A DNA stretch of 64,000 bases from Thermanaerovibrio velox DSM 12556 (GTDB taxonomy: Bacteria; Synergistota; Synergistia; Synergistales; Synergistaceae), in contig NZ_CM001377.1 of assembly GCF_000237825.1 (NCBI RefSeq), positions 1,816,839-1,880,838 on the forward strand, given 5' to 3'. Positions 1-8,343 of this stretch are shown here, in pieces. Numbering within the stretch: position 1 is the stretch's first letter; the number at the start of each line of letters is the position of its first letter. The position numbers were made by a program, and so were the translations under genes. The notes under the pieces were generated by a model that saw only the letters and a program-made list of their open reading frames with translations, did not search any database and was not told the DNA's origin.

Positions 1-400
1 GGTCGTCCTTTATGCCCGGCGTGGATGTCATCCTGAAGCCGGACACCACCTCTGCGGAGGCGCATATCCAGCCCCCGTGGCATATGTGGGCCACCAGCTT
101 GCGGGCCTGCATGAACTTCCTGGTCAGATCCAGCACCTTAGGGATCCGGCGCAGCTTGTCCGGGGCGAAGCCCCCGGGGATTATGAGCCCCAGGAAGTCC
201 CGCTCCTCCAGGTCGTAGAAGGACGCGTCGCTCCTGGCGGGGTACCCGTGCTTCCCCTGATAGGTCCTCCGGGCCTCGGGCCCCGCCAGCACCGGCTCAA
301 AGCCCGCCTCCTCCAGCCGGTACTTGGGATACCAAAGCTCCATCTCCTCGTACAGGTCCTCCACGAAGATCATGACCCTCCTCAAATCCCTTACGTCCAC
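1..400 (-). CDS. DJ-1/PfpI family protein (3' end outside window)
   Basis: Open reading frame running off the left edge; about 133 codons are visible. The reverse strand reads MIFVEDLYEEMELWYP near the start, then LIIPGGFAPDKLR and LVAHICHGGWICASA. These are the hallmarks of the DJ-1/PfpI/class I glutamine-amidotransferase-like fold: the 'AHICHGG' nucleophile elbow carries the family Cys, and an early acidic Glu (EE-ELWYP) is the usual partner. Members act as glyoxalases/deglycases, chaperones or proteases; which applies here cannot be told. The start chosen is GTG at 400, preceded by AAAGGGGG 8 nt upstream; an internal ATG lies 9 codons later. It follows the DUF2156 gene by 36 bp on the same strand, so the two are probably co-transcribed. 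Confidence 0.85.
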   Translation of the reverse strand, partial: MDVRDLRRVMIFVEDLYEEMELWYPKYRLEEAGFEPVLAGPEARRTYQGKHGYPARSDASFYDLEERDFLGLIIPGGFAPDKLRRIPKVLDLTRKFMQARKLVAHICHGGWICASAEVVSGFRMTSTPGIKDD

Positions 401-436
401 CGTTTGAAACCCCCTTTCATCTACGCACCCCACAGG

Positions 437-1324
437 CTAGAACCCGTTGGCGTTCCAAAAGACCCGGTACTTCTTGACGAACCCCATGGGCAGGTACGAC
501 ATCTTTGCCTCCCGGAGCCCCGGATCCCCCATGTCCTCCTCCCGGTTAATGACCTTGAACCTGTCCAGGTTGTGAAGGGCGAACTCCCGGTTTATCACCT
601 GGTAAGCGCTGGCGTAGGAGGGGTCCGCCTTCTCGAAGTGGACGTAAAGCACGTCCCCCACCCCCTCTCCCATGGCGTAGGCCACGATGGAACCCGACAC
701 CTCCACGTATCCCCCCACCAGGGATGGGAAGCGCTGGTAGTTCTCGAGCAGCCTCATCACCGCCCGGTTCTCCCCTTCCAGCATGAAGGAGCTCCCGCAG
801 TCCCGGAGGGCACACCACCGGCGCTGAAAGGCCAGGAGCCTCGGCACGTCCTCAGGAGTCATCTCCCGGTAGGAGTAGTCAAACGTTCGGGCGAAACGGT
901 TCACGTGGTTCCGTTTCTTCATGTACCGGTTGCCCTTGAGGTGCGCCAGATCCTCCGCCCTGTGCAGATACTCAAAGGCGTCCCGGTCCTCCTCTACCCT
1001 AACACGACGGGGCACGGCCCGCTGCCACAAGAGGGCGACCTCCTCGGGCACCGAGACTATCTCCCCCTGCTCCCCCACCGCCTCCCGAAGAAGGGCCTCC
1101 CAGTCCCGATCCTCCAGGCTCCCCAGGGGGGACAGGAAGAGCCTCCGGGGCAGCTCCTGCCTTATCCAGCACATGCGGTCCCCAAAGGCCAGGCTGTACC
1201 TAAGGGCCTCGTGCCATCCGAACAGCACCGGGAAGAGGTGGTCCGCCGTCACCGAAGGCGAAAGGGCCAGAAGCTCCTGGTATCTATCCATCATTGAAAG
1301 CTCAAGCGGCTCGTATGAGATCAT
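437..1324 (-). CDS. DUF2156 / phosphatidylglycerol lysyltransferase-domain protein
   Basis: About 295 residues. It resembles the stand-alone C-terminal catalytic domain of LPG synthases (DUF2156, GNAT-like double fold). Recognisable stretches include KGNRYMKKRNHVNRF (about residues 130-145), which matches the family 'GkkyrkkRnhinkF' signature, and AYAMGEGVGDVLYVHFEKAD followed by an INREEDMGDPGLREAK segment typical of the second GNAT lobe. Such soluble proteins are predicted aminoacyl transferases of unproven substrate. A TTG-ATG pair forms the start; ATG at 1324 sits 8 nt after AAGGAGG. First gene of a two-gene minus-strand unit with the DJ-1 homologue. Confidence 0.85.
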   Translation of the reverse strand: MISYEPLELSMMDRYQELLALSPSVTADHLFPVLFGWHEALRYSLAFGDRMCWIRQELPRRLFLSPLGSLEDRDWEALLREAVGEQGEIVSVPEEVALLWQRAVPRRVRVEEDRDAFEYLHRAEDLAHLKGNRYMKKRNHVNRFARTFDYSYREMTPEDVPRLLAFQRRWCALRDCGSSFMLEGENRAVMRLLENYQRFPSLVGGYVEVSGSIVAYAMGEGVGDVLYVHFEKADPSYASAYQVINREFALHNLDRFKVINREEDMGDPGLREAKMSYLPMGFVKKYRVFWNANGF

Positions 1325-1469
1325 CAACTCGTCCTCCTTTAGCTTTCCATATTATCTCATCATAACGGGCCTGGGACCAAACCCTAAAAAACCCTTGTCC
1401 CTCGGGGCGCGGGCCGGGAAATTCAACTAAAAACAACCCGAAGATCCCAGGGAAGTTAAAAAGATGCTA

Positions 1470-1498
1470 TTGACAGACAATAAACCCGGCTGTATTAT
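1470..1498 (+). promoter_or_regulatory. Near-consensus sigma-70 promoter
   Basis: TTGACA (1470-1475), 17-nt spacer, TATTAT (1493-1498). The predicted start near 1505 leaves a leader of only about 14 nt before ATG 1519. It is one of the best promoter matches in the window and drives the 53-residue gene. Confidence 0.75.
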
Positions 1499-1518
1499 TC
1501 GTTCACGAAAAGAGAGAG

Positions 1519-1680
1519 ATGTCGCGGAAGTTCCAAACCGTATCCCAGGAGCACAGACAGGAGGTTGATGCAGCCATGATATTCGATCCCAAGTACATCA
1601 TAAAGATGGAGATGGTTCTGGCGGGCAAGGATAAGATCGACAACGAGATCTACAAGCTGCTTAGGTCCGTGGCCATGTAG
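1519..1680 (+). CDS. Small orphan protein of 53 residues
   Basis: Not recognised. The reading frame runs ATG 1519 to TAG 1680; the C-terminal part is FDPKYIIKMEMVLAGKDKID followed by NEIYKLLRSVAM, a plausible charged amphipathic helix. An in-frame ATG at 1576, 11 nt after a strong AGGAGG, would give a 34-residue product and may be the true start. It is a stand-alone transcription unit: near-consensus promoter 20 nt upstream and a perfect intrinsic terminator 40 nt after the stop. Could alternatively be a regulatory RNA with incidental coding. Confidence 0.55.
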   Translation: MSRKFQTVSQEHRQEVDAAMIFDPKYIIKMEMVLAGKDKIDNEIYKLLRSVAM

Positions 1681-1719
1681 GCCATCCGGGGAAACCCGGA
1701 GATCCACTTCCCCCTCTAT

Positions 1720-1772
1720 CGGTGCGGTACGGCTTGCCTAAACAAGCCCTGCCGCACCGTTTATATTTTTGT
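1720..1772 (+). terminator. Intrinsic terminator of the 53-residue gene
   Basis: Perfect two-part stem CGGTGCGG/CCGCACCG (1720-1727/1752-1759) with inner GGCTTG/CAAGCC, followed by a T-rich run (TTTATATTTTT). Confidence 0.85.
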
Positions 1773-1869
1773 CCTACCTCCCTCTGGGGTCTTTTGATAA
1801 AATAAAAATAAACTCTATAGGGGACCTGGGTCCCCTTGAGATGCTGAGCGTTTAGGCGGGAGGGTGGAC

Positions 1870-3180
1870 ATGGCAGACACGGGATCAGGGGAAAACCCCA
1901 TGGGCAAGGGAGATACGAGGGCCCCAGGGGGGGAGCAGACGGAGCTTCCGGGGGAACCTCTTACGGGTCAGACCCCGCAGGAGCTCAACTTCACACCTCC
2001 ACCCCCCAAGACGGTCTCCAGGGGGGTGATCCTTTGGGTTCTGCTGGCGCTCCTGGGGGCCTTCTTCGGGGGAGGGGTCTGGTACTACAGGACCAAGGTC
2101 CTGCCGGAAAGGCTGTTCCTCGAGGCGGACAGGCTTTACGAGGCCAAGAGATACGATAAGGCCCTGGAACTGTACCAGCGGGTGCTTGAGCTTCGGCCGG
2201 AGCGGAAGGACACCATGCTGATGATCGGGCTCTGCCAGGAGAGGCTCGGGCGCTACAACGAGGCCATGGACAGCTTCGGCAGGCAGGTGGTCCTTTCTCC
2301 CAAGGACCCCAGGGCGTTCCTTGGCATGGGGCGCATCCTGCTGCAGCTGGGGCGGCCAGAGGAGGCCCTGGGCCCCCTTAAGAAGGCCCAGAAGCTCTCC
2401 CGTTCATCCCCCTACTCCAACCGGCTTCTAGCCAAGGCCTACCGGGAGGTTGGAAGCCGGGAGCTGGCGATAAAACACCTTAGGATGGCCGCGGAGGGGG
2501 AGGAGGACCCGGCACAGCTGCTGCTGGACGGCAAGGAGCTGTTTCGTCTGATGGATTACGAGGGGGCCAGGGGGGTCTTCGAGGAGGTGCTGGCCAAGTC
2601 TCCGGATGACAACGCCGCCAAACACGCCCTGGGGGCGGCGAACTCCATGCTTGGTATACCCAACGACCCCAACCTTCTTGCGGTACCCGGCAAGTCCATC
2701 GGCCCCGTGGAGCTTGGGATCACCAAGGACCAGGCCCTCGAGCGGTTCGGGGAGCCCTCGTCCGCCGAGGGGCTCCAAGCGGGGGACAGGACCTTCGAGG
2801 TTTGGACCTACAACGTGATCCGCCTCAAGGACAGCGGAAAGACATACCCGGGCGTGCGGATACTCTTCGACGAGGACGGGGAGGCGGTGCAGGCGGAGAG
2901 CTCATCGGAGCGCTACAAGACCCAGGACGGCATAGGGGTGATGAGCTTCCTCAAGGAGCGCTACCGGGACCGGTTCGAGGTGTGGCAGGAGAACACCCAC
3001 GAATACGTGGGGTACCGCTACTGCCTCAAAGGGGGGGGACTCACCCTTTACGTGTCCGACCTTGGGGGCATCACCGACCAGGGGGAGCGGCGGGCGATGG
3101 TGGTCCACCGGGGCTTCCTGCCCGCGGACGACTCGTCCCCCGGGGACCTTTGGATACGGGTGGAACAGGGAAAGCAATGA
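1870..3180 (+). CDS. Membrane-anchored TPR protein
   Basis: About 436 residues. A 50-residue Pro-rich cytoplasmic head is followed by one transmembrane helix (VILWVLLALLGAFFGGGVWY, about residues 55-75). At least four tetratricopeptide units follow, such as YEAKRYDKALELYQRVLELR and RYNEAMDSFGRQVVLSPKDP, and then a 140-residue C-terminal domain starting near VPGKSIGPVELGITKDQ. The C-terminal part has a 'GIGxMxxL' and 'YRYCLKGGGLTLYV' pattern reminiscent of small periplasmic beta-sandwich domains and is not assigned. TPRs suggest a scaffolding role on the periplasmic face. ATG 1870 lies 6 nt after GGGAGG; GTG 1864 is too close to it. deoC follows immediately. Confidence 0.8.
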   Translation: MADTGSGENPMGKGDTRAPGGEQTELPGEPLTGQTPQELNFTPPPPKTVSRGVILWVLLALLGAFFGGGVWYYRTKVLPERLFLEADRLYEAKRYDKALELYQRVLELRPERKDTMLMIGLCQERLGRYNEAMDSFGRQVVLSPKDPRAFLGMGRILLQLGRPEEALGPLKKAQKLSRSSPYSNRLLAKAYREVGSRELAIKHLRMAAEGEEDPAQLLLDGKELFRLMDYEGARGVFEEVLAKSPDDNAAKHALGAANSMLGIPNDPNLLAVPGKSIGPVELGITKDQALERFGEPSSAEGLQAGDRTFEVWTYNVIRLKDSGKTYPGVRILFDEDGEAVQAESSSERYKTQDGIGVMSFLKERYRDRFEVWQENTHEYVGYRYCLKGGGLTLYVSDLGGITDQGERRAMVVHRGFLPADDSSPGDLWIRVEQGKQ

Positions 3181-3230
3181 CGGGGCCGTCGGAGGAATGG
3201 AGATGTAAAATAGGATCGGAGGTGGTTGAG

Positions 3231-3899
3231 TTGGATCGCAAGGAGCTGGCTTCCAAGATAGAACACGCGTTCCTCAAGCCCGACGCGGAGATCGGCGTCA
3301 TAGAGCGGGGCTGCAGGGCCGCCGAAGAGGCCGGAATAGGGGCGGTGGTGGTTCAGCCCTGTCACGTAAGGGCCGTGTCCTCGCTGCTTGAGTCCTCCCC
3401 CACGAAGGTGGTGGCGGTCATCGGCTTCCCCATGGGGGGCACCTACACGGAGGCCAAGGTGCTGGAGGCTAGGATGGCGGTGGAGGAAGGGGCGGACGAG
3501 CTGGACCTGGTGATGAACCTGAGCCTCTTCGCCTCCGGCAGGTACCAAGAGGTTCAGGAGGATCTGGAGAAGGTTATTCAGGCGTCCCACGGAAGGCCCG
3601 TCAAGGTCATCCTCGAGACCTCCTTGTGGGACGAGGGGGCCATAGTTAAGGGCTGCCACATCGCCAGGGACGCGGGGGCCTCGTTCGTCAAGAGCTCCAC
3701 CGGCTTCTTCGGGGGCGCCGAGGAGTGGTCCGTGCGGCTCATGAGGAAGACCGTAGGCAACCGCATGGGGGTCAAGGCCTCGGGAGGCATAAAGGACCTG
3801 AGCAAGATGCTGGCCATGCTCTCCGCCGGGGCAGACCGCATAGGCACCAGTTCCACCTTCGAGATACTGGACCAGTGGGATAAGCGGTTCAAGGGCTGA
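3231..3899 (+). CDS. deoC: Deoxyribose-phosphate aldolase
   Basis: Class I aldolase that splits 2-deoxyribose-5-phosphate to acetaldehyde and glyceraldehyde-3-phosphate in deoxynucleoside salvage. With TTG at 3231 the protein is 222 residues, the usual length, beginning LASKIEHAFLKPDA like the family start 'ID(H)TxLKP'. The motifs GFPMGGT, ADELDLVMN, VKVILETSLWDE and the Schiff-base lysine in SFVKSSTGFF are present, as is VKASGGIKD. GGAGGTGG sits 5 nt before TTG. An in-frame ATG at 3177, overlapping the TPR stop as ATGA, would add 18 unusual residues. No other nucleoside genes are adjacent. Confidence 0.95.
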   Translation: MDRKELASKIEHAFLKPDAEIGVIERGCRAAEEAGIGAVVVQPCHVRAVSSLLESSPTKVVAVIGFPMGGTYTEAKVLEARMAVEEGADELDLVMNLSLFASGRYQEVQEDLEKVIQASHGRPVKVILETSLWDEGAIVKGCHIARDAGASFVKSSTGFFGGAEEWSVRLMRKTVGNRMGVKASGGIKDLSKMLAMLSAGADRIGTSSTFEILDQWDKRFKG

Positions 3900-4009
3900 T
3901 CCCCATGGGCCGTCGGGAGGGGCCGCAAAAGGCCCGCCGGGCGGCCGGGGATAGTGAAACAACAGGATGGGGGAGACAGGGGAGTAGGACGATAAGGGCT
4001 TTAAGGTTC

Positions 4010-4058
4010 ACAAGGCCCTCCGGGGAGGCGGTCCTCCGGGGGGCCTTGTACTTTTTTG
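4010..4058 (+). terminator. Intrinsic terminator after deoC
   Basis: Long GC-rich stem starting ACAAGGCCCTCCGGGGAGG, loop CGGT, returning CCTCCGGGGGGCCTTGT, then CTTTTTT. It ends the TPR-deoC unit about 110 nt after the stop. Confidence 0.85.
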
Positions 4059-4113
4059 CTCTTTCGTCCTCGTCCTTATCTTTTAATTCCCCAACCTCCC
4101 CCGCACGGCGGGA

Positions 4114-4933
4114 TCACGGGACCTCCAGGGGGCACCGGTCATGGGGGAACAGCAGGTTATCCGCGATCCAACTAACCGGGTCTATCCCCTCTGGAACGTG
4201 GAACCTGGCGGCCTCCTTGGCCCCCTTCGAGGCGGAGGCCACCGCCACCGACGTGGGGAAACGGCTGAGCATGTGCCGGTCGTTATCCCCGTCCCCCATG
4301 ACCAGGACCTCCTGGGGCTGGAGCCCCAAGAGGAGACACAGCATCTCCAGGGAGCTCCCCTTGTTCACCCCACGCCTCATGACCTCCAGGAAGTGTCCCT
4401 TGGAGGTGTAGAACTCGAGGTCCGGGAAACGGGACGCCGCCTCCTTGATGATCCGTCCAAGCCGGGATGAGTCCTCCTCCACCGCCAGTATCTTGGTGGA
4501 GGCGAAGGGTTCGTCAAAGAGGGCCTCCCCCATCTCCAGGGGGCTGACACCGGATAGCTCCGTGTAGTACCTGGCCCTGGTGGAGGAGGCCTCCTCCACC
4601 AGGAGCTCCTCGTCCCGGTAGGCCTGGACGTAGACCCCAAGGGACTTGAAGAACCTCAGCACCTCCAGGGAGGTATCCGCCGGTATCGGGTCGTGATACC
4701 AGGTTATCCCCATCTGATCCACGATCATGGCGCCGTTATAGGCCACCACCGGAGCCCCCAGGGGGACCCGGTCCGCAAACCTCATGGCGGACCGGAACAT
4801 CCGGCCGGTCACAAAGGTTATCCTCATGCCCCGCTCCGCCAAACCCCGGAGGAGCTCCTCCCTAGTGGGGGGGCAGGACTCCGTGGTCATCCAATATGGT
4901 CCCGTCAAGGTCAAAGGCTAAAAGTCTTATCAA
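4114..4933 (-). pseudogene. HAD-IIB (Cof-type) phosphatase with N-terminal frameshift
   Basis: Cof/HAD superfamily hydrolase, about 270 residues if intact. The C-terminal frame holds FVTGRM (motif II), VNKGSSLEMLC (motif III Lys region) and LVMGDGDNDRHML (motif IV). The nucleophile motif AFDLDGTILDDHG lies at the 5' end in another frame and runs into TAG. A run of seven G on the plus strand (4867-4873) separates the frames; with six the protein reads DDHGVLPPTREELLRG continuously. The start would be TTG 4933, 7 nt after GGAGG. Either a real pseudogene, slippage, or a homopolymer sequencing error. Substrates of such enzymes are sugar phosphates or flavin precursors; not determinable here. Confidence 0.85.
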
Positions 4934-5058
4934 TTGGCTTCCTCCATTTAATTTAAATCTAAAATCAAAGACCCTGTTTCATAGGGAAGGGTACAACCTG
5001 GTGGGGCTTATGGCAACCCCTTACATGAATACATAATTACAGGTAGGTGGCAGGTGAA

Positions 5059-5121
5059 TAAAAAAAGAGGGGCGCCGGACCAGATCCCCACGGAGACGCC
5101 TTAACCGTGGCCCGGCGCCCC
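5059..5121 (-). terminator. Terminator at the end of the feo/HD-GYP operon
   Basis: On the minus strand, GGGGCGCCGG (5121-5112) pairs with CCGGCGCCCC (5078-5069), with a smaller CCACGG/CCGTGG hairpin inside, followed by TCTTTTTTT. It lies about 140 nt past the HD-GYP stop. The rest of 4934-5257 holds a parS site and no gene. Confidence 0.75.
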
Positions 5122-5204
5122 GGGCCCCAGGGCCCCGAAGCGAAGGAAGGAGGAAGGAACTTGCCAAAAGCTGTTGAAACTTGCTAGATCATGCTAAAGT
5201 TTGT

Positions 5205-5220
5205 TGTTTCACGTGAAACA
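5205..5220. other. parS: parS site 1 (distal)
   Basis: TGTTTCACGTGAAACA, embedded in the perfect 20-bp palindrome GTTGTTTCACGTGAAACAAC (5203-5222). This equals the canonical bacterial parS bound by ParB. It lies in a spacer 21 kb from parA, the outlier among the four sites here. ParB nucleates on such sites and loads SMC for origin segregation. Confidence 0.9.
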
Positions 5221-5257
5221 ACCATGGACAGGGCAGCTCTCTAGCCTTAATCTATAT

Positions 5258-5941
5258 TCAATGGACCTCCGGCACCCGGATGGAGTGCATGAGGTCCCCG
5301 TGGGGCATGTTCGGCGTATCCGGCAGCTCCGTGAAACAGGAACCCTCCGGACGGACGAAACCGCAGACCTCGGCGAAGGCCTCCGCCAAGGCCGGGTCAA
5401 ACTGGTCAAAGCGATGATGAAGGATCTCCTCCAGGGCATCCCGATGACCCATGGCATTCCTGTAGGGGCGCCGGGACGTCATGGCCTCAAAGGCGTCCGC
5501 CACGGCTATGATCCGGGCGAAAAACGGGATCTCCTCTCCCCGAAGCCCCTCCGGATAGCCCCAGCCGTCGAACCGCTCGTGATGATGCAAAGCCCCAAGG
5601 ACCACCTGGTCACAAAAACCCTCGGCCCTAAGGATGGCCGCCCCGGCGGACGGATGCATCTGTATCATGGACCTCTCCACGGGGCTCAACGGCCCCCTCT
5701 TTTGGAGCACCCAATCCGGGACCTTCACCTTCCCCACGTCATGAAGGAGGGCGGAGAGCCCCAGCAATCCCAAGGACTCCTCCGGCAGGTCCAAAGCCCT
5801 CCCAAGGGACAGGGAAAGCCTCATGACCCGGATGGAATGGGCCCTGGTCCCCGGGTCCAGCAGCTCCAGGACCCCGCAGGAACGCTCCAACCCAAGGGAA
5901 CCGAACGAACCCGGCGAAACTCCGCAAGCCGTAAGCCCCAT
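5258..5941 (-). CDS. HD-GYP domain protein
   Basis: About 227 residues, nearly all HD-GYP domain, a family of c-di-GMP phosphodiesterases. Motifs: LLHDVGKVKVP (HD pair), IQMHPSAGAAIL, HHHERFDGWGYPEGLRGEEIP (the HHExxDGxGYP signature) and VADAFEAMTSRRPYR. There is no receiver or membrane segment, only about 35 residues before the domain. ATG 5941 has GGAGGTG at 5 nt; longer in-frame starts give an implausible Arg/Trp-rich leader. It begins 25 bp after the feoB stop on the same strand, so it is probably transcribed with the iron-uptake operon, linking iron to c-di-GMP turnover (inference). Confidence 0.88.
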   Translation of the reverse strand: MGLTACGVSPGSFGSLGLERSCGVLELLDPGTRAHSIRVMRLSLSLGRALDLPEESLGLLGLSALLHDVGKVKVPDWVLQKRGPLSPVERSMIQMHPSAGAAILRAEGFCDQVVLGALHHHERFDGWGYPEGLRGEEIPFFARIIAVADAFEAMTSRRPYRNAMGHRDALEEILHHRFDQFDPALAEAFAEVCGFVRPEGSCFTELPDTPNMPHGDLMHSIRVPEVH

Positions 5942-5966
5942 TTCGGCACCTCCTATCAAACAGGGG

Positions 5967-7979
5967 CTAAAGCCCCGCCGCCAGGGCCAGCCGGTACGCC
6001 ACAAAGGCCCCCAGGTAACCCACGGAGGTGCTGTAGAGCGCGGCGAACAGGGTCCACTTGATGCTCTGGGTCTCCTTGTACATGGCGCTCAAGGCGGCCA
6101 CGCAGGGAACGTACAGCAGGGACATCACCATGAACGCCAGGGCCGCAGGGGTGGTGAAAAGCCCCTGAAGGGCCGCGGCCAAGCCCTCGTCCCCAACCCC
6201 CATTATGGTGCCGAAGGCCCCTATCACCACCTCCTTGGCCAGGAACCCGAAGATCAAGGACACCCCGGCCTGCCAGAACCCAAAGCCCAAGGGACTAAGG
6301 AGCGGAGCCAACAGAGACCCGATCCTGCCGATGAGGCTCTCCTCGGAGGCGTACTCCACCCCAAAGGGCAGGTTCCCCAAGGCCCAGATTACCAGCACCG
6401 TGCCCAATATGAAGGTCCCCGCCTTCCGCACGAACTGGGAGGACCGGAGAAGCGCCGTGGACAGGACCCCGCTCCACTGGGGAAGCCTGTAGGGCGGGAG
6501 CTCCATTATGAACTGGGAGGGCTCCCCCTTGAAGATCGTCTTGGAGAAGAGCTTCGCGGAAAGCACCGACACCACGATCCCAAGCAAGTACATGCCAAAG
6601 ACCACGTTCCCCGCGACCCTGGGGAAGAACGCCCCGGAGAACATGACTAAAACGGGGAGCCGGGCGGAACAGGAGATGAATGGGATCGACAGGATGGCGA
6701 TCTTCCGGTCCCTGGGGCTCTCCAGTATCCTGGTGGCCATCATGGCGGGGACCCCGCAGCCAAACCCCAGGAGCATGGGGATGAAGCTCTTCCCGTGAAG
6801 CCCCATGGCCCTCATTATGCGGTCCATCACAAAGGCCCCCCGGGCCATGTAGCCCGTGTCCTCCAGCACCCCTATGAGGGCGAAGAGGATGAATATGTGG
6901 GGCACGAAGACCAAGACCGACCCCACCCCGCCGATCATGCCGTCCCCCACCAGGGATCCCAGCAAGGCGGGGGCCCCAAGGGACTCCAAATAACCCGCCG
7001 CCAGCTCGCCGGCGGAGGCGAAAAGCCCGTCCAGCCAGTCCGCGATAGGGGTCCCCAGCGCAAAGGTCACCTTGAACATGCCCCAAGCCACCAGGAGGAA
7101 TATGGGAAGCCCCAGCAGACGGTTCGTAAACACCCTATCCAGCCGGTCATCTAAGGTCGCCACCGGCTTGAAGGACGGATCGAAGCTTATCACCCTGGAG
7201 GCCAAGGCGGACACCCAGCTCCACCGCCTCTCCATGAGGGCGGACTGAAGGTCCATGCCCAGGGCATCCTCAAGTCGACGGTTCTCCTCCGCCAGCACCG
7301 CGTCCAGCCCGCCGGACCGATCCCCCAGGGCCACCCATACCCGGGGATCCCCCTCCGCGGCCATCAAAGCCCCGGTCCTGGCATCGAAGGGCATGGGGCC
7401 AAGGGATGACAGGAACCCCTCCAGCCTCCTCAAGGAGGCCCCCACAGCTTCCCCGTAGTCAACCGCAAGGGGCTCAGAAGCAAGCTCCGCCTCCTCCATG
7501 GCCCGGATCAAGTCCTCCACCCCCCGGCCGCTCCTGGCCACGGTCTGGACCACCTGGACCCCCAGGGCCTCCTCCAGCCCCTTAACATCCACCCTTATGC
7601 CCTTCTGCTCCGCCATGTCCACCATGTTGAGGGCGCAGAGCACCCGCTTACCCCGCTCCCGAACCTGAAGGGCCAGGTACAGGCTCCTCTCCAGGGCGGC
7701 GGCGTCTAAAACCAGTATCACCCCGTGAAGGGGCTCCTCGGAGATGAACTGCGAGGCTATCTGCTCGTCCACCGACGAGGCCCCAAGGCCGTATATGCCC
7801 GGCAGGTCCACCACCAAGGCCTCCCCCCGGGAGGTCCTTACCCGACCCTCCTTGCGCTCCACGGTGACACCGGGCCAGTTCCCCACCTTCTGGCGGGAAC
7901 CGGTTAGGCAGTTGAAGAGGCTAGTCTTCCCCACGTTGGGGTTCCCCGCCAGGGCCCACAGGGCGCTCAATGCCCACAC
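5967..7979 (-). CDS. feoB: Ferrous iron transporter FeoB
   Basis: Inner-membrane GTP-gated Fe(II) transporter, about 670 residues. The N-terminal G domain shows GNPNVGKTS (G1), VDLPGIYGL (G3) and CALNMVD (G4). The membrane part has the Nramp-like Gate motifs, e.g. GYMARGAFVMDRIMRAMGLH and GFGCGVPAMMATRILE with the conserved Cys, and FLAKEVVIGAFGTIMG. GTG 7979 overlaps the end of the upstream feoA by 13 bp, indicating translational coupling. The downstream HD-GYP gene follows by 25 bp. Regulated presumably by the DtxR-like protein at the head of the operon. Confidence 0.97.
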   Translation of the reverse strand: MWALSALWALAGNPNVGKTSLFNCLTGSRQKVGNWPGVTVERKEGRVRTSRGEALVVDLPGIYGLGASSVDEQIASQFISEEPLHGVILVLDAAALERSLYLALQVRERGKRVLCALNMVDMAEQKGIRVDVKGLEEALGVQVVQTVARSGRGVEDLIRAMEEAELASEPLAVDYGEAVGASLRRLEGFLSSLGPMPFDARTGALMAAEGDPRVWVALGDRSGGLDAVLAEENRRLEDALGMDLQSALMERRWSWVSALASRVISFDPSFKPVATLDDRLDRVFTNRLLGLPIFLLVAWGMFKVTFALGTPIADWLDGLFASAGELAAGYLESLGAPALLGSLVGDGMIGGVGSVLVFVPHIFILFALIGVLEDTGYMARGAFVMDRIMRAMGLHGKSFIPMLLGFGCGVPAMMATRILESPRDRKIAILSIPFISCSARLPVLVMFSGAFFPRVAGNVVFGMYLLGIVVSVLSAKLFSKTIFKGEPSQFIMELPPYRLPQWSGVLSTALLRSSQFVRKAGTFILGTVLVIWALGNLPFGVEYASEESLIGRIGSLLAPLLSPLGFGFWQAGVSLIFGFLAKEVVIGAFGTIMGVGDEGLAAALQGLFTTPAALAFMVMSLLYVPCVAALSAMYKETQSIKWTLFAALYSTSVGYLGAFVAYRLALAAGL

Positions 7980-8266
7980 CCCCCGGCACAGCAGCAGCAG
8001 GAGCCCCCGCAGGAGGAGAGGATCTCAACCCGAACAACCTGGGCCTCCTCACGCCTCAAGCTCACGTCCATCCCCCGGAAGCGCACCGATATGGGATCCC
8101 CCATGGGGGCCGGCTTCCCCACCTGAACCACCGTGCCGGGCACCAGCCCCATCTGAAGGGCCCGGGTCTTGAGGGGACCTGCGCCCTCAAAGCCAACCAC
8201 CCTGCAGAGAACCCCCTCCTTAGCGTCGCCAAGGGAAATAAAACCCTCCAACCTAGAACCACTCAA
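7967..8266 (-). CDS. feoA: FeoA protein with Cys-rich C-terminal tail
   Basis: About 99 residues. An SH3-like FeoA domain (LCRVVGFEGAGPLKTRALQM, then GLVPGTVVQVGKPAPMGDP, and FRGMDVSLRREEAQVVRV) is followed by a 14-residue tail, SCGGSCCCCAGGCGH, holding six cysteines. FeoA supports FeoB activity at the cytoplasmic face. The tail is not part of the family domain and could bind iron or an Fe-S cluster like FeoC (inference). TTG 8266 has GGGGGTAA 8 nt upstream; an ATG at 8371 would overlap the preceding feoA and add 35 residues without similarity. Second of two feoA genes in tandem. Confidence 0.88.
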   Translation of the reverse strand: MSGSRLEGFISLGDAKEGVLCRVVGFEGAGPLKTRALQMGLVPGTVVQVGKPAPMGDPISVRFRGMDVSLRREEAQVVRVEILSSCGGSCCCCAGGCGH

Positions 8267-8343
8267 CTCGATTACCCCCGTTCCTTCAAGAGATGCCCTT
8301 TGTTTGGCGGATAAAACTTTACGGCGGGCAAAAAAACACCGCC

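Noticed and set aside
77..1297. Long plus-strand frame opposite the DUF2156 and DJ-1 genes
   Set aside because: Antisense shadow of GC-rich coding sequence; composition is Pro/His/Leu/Val-rich without domains.
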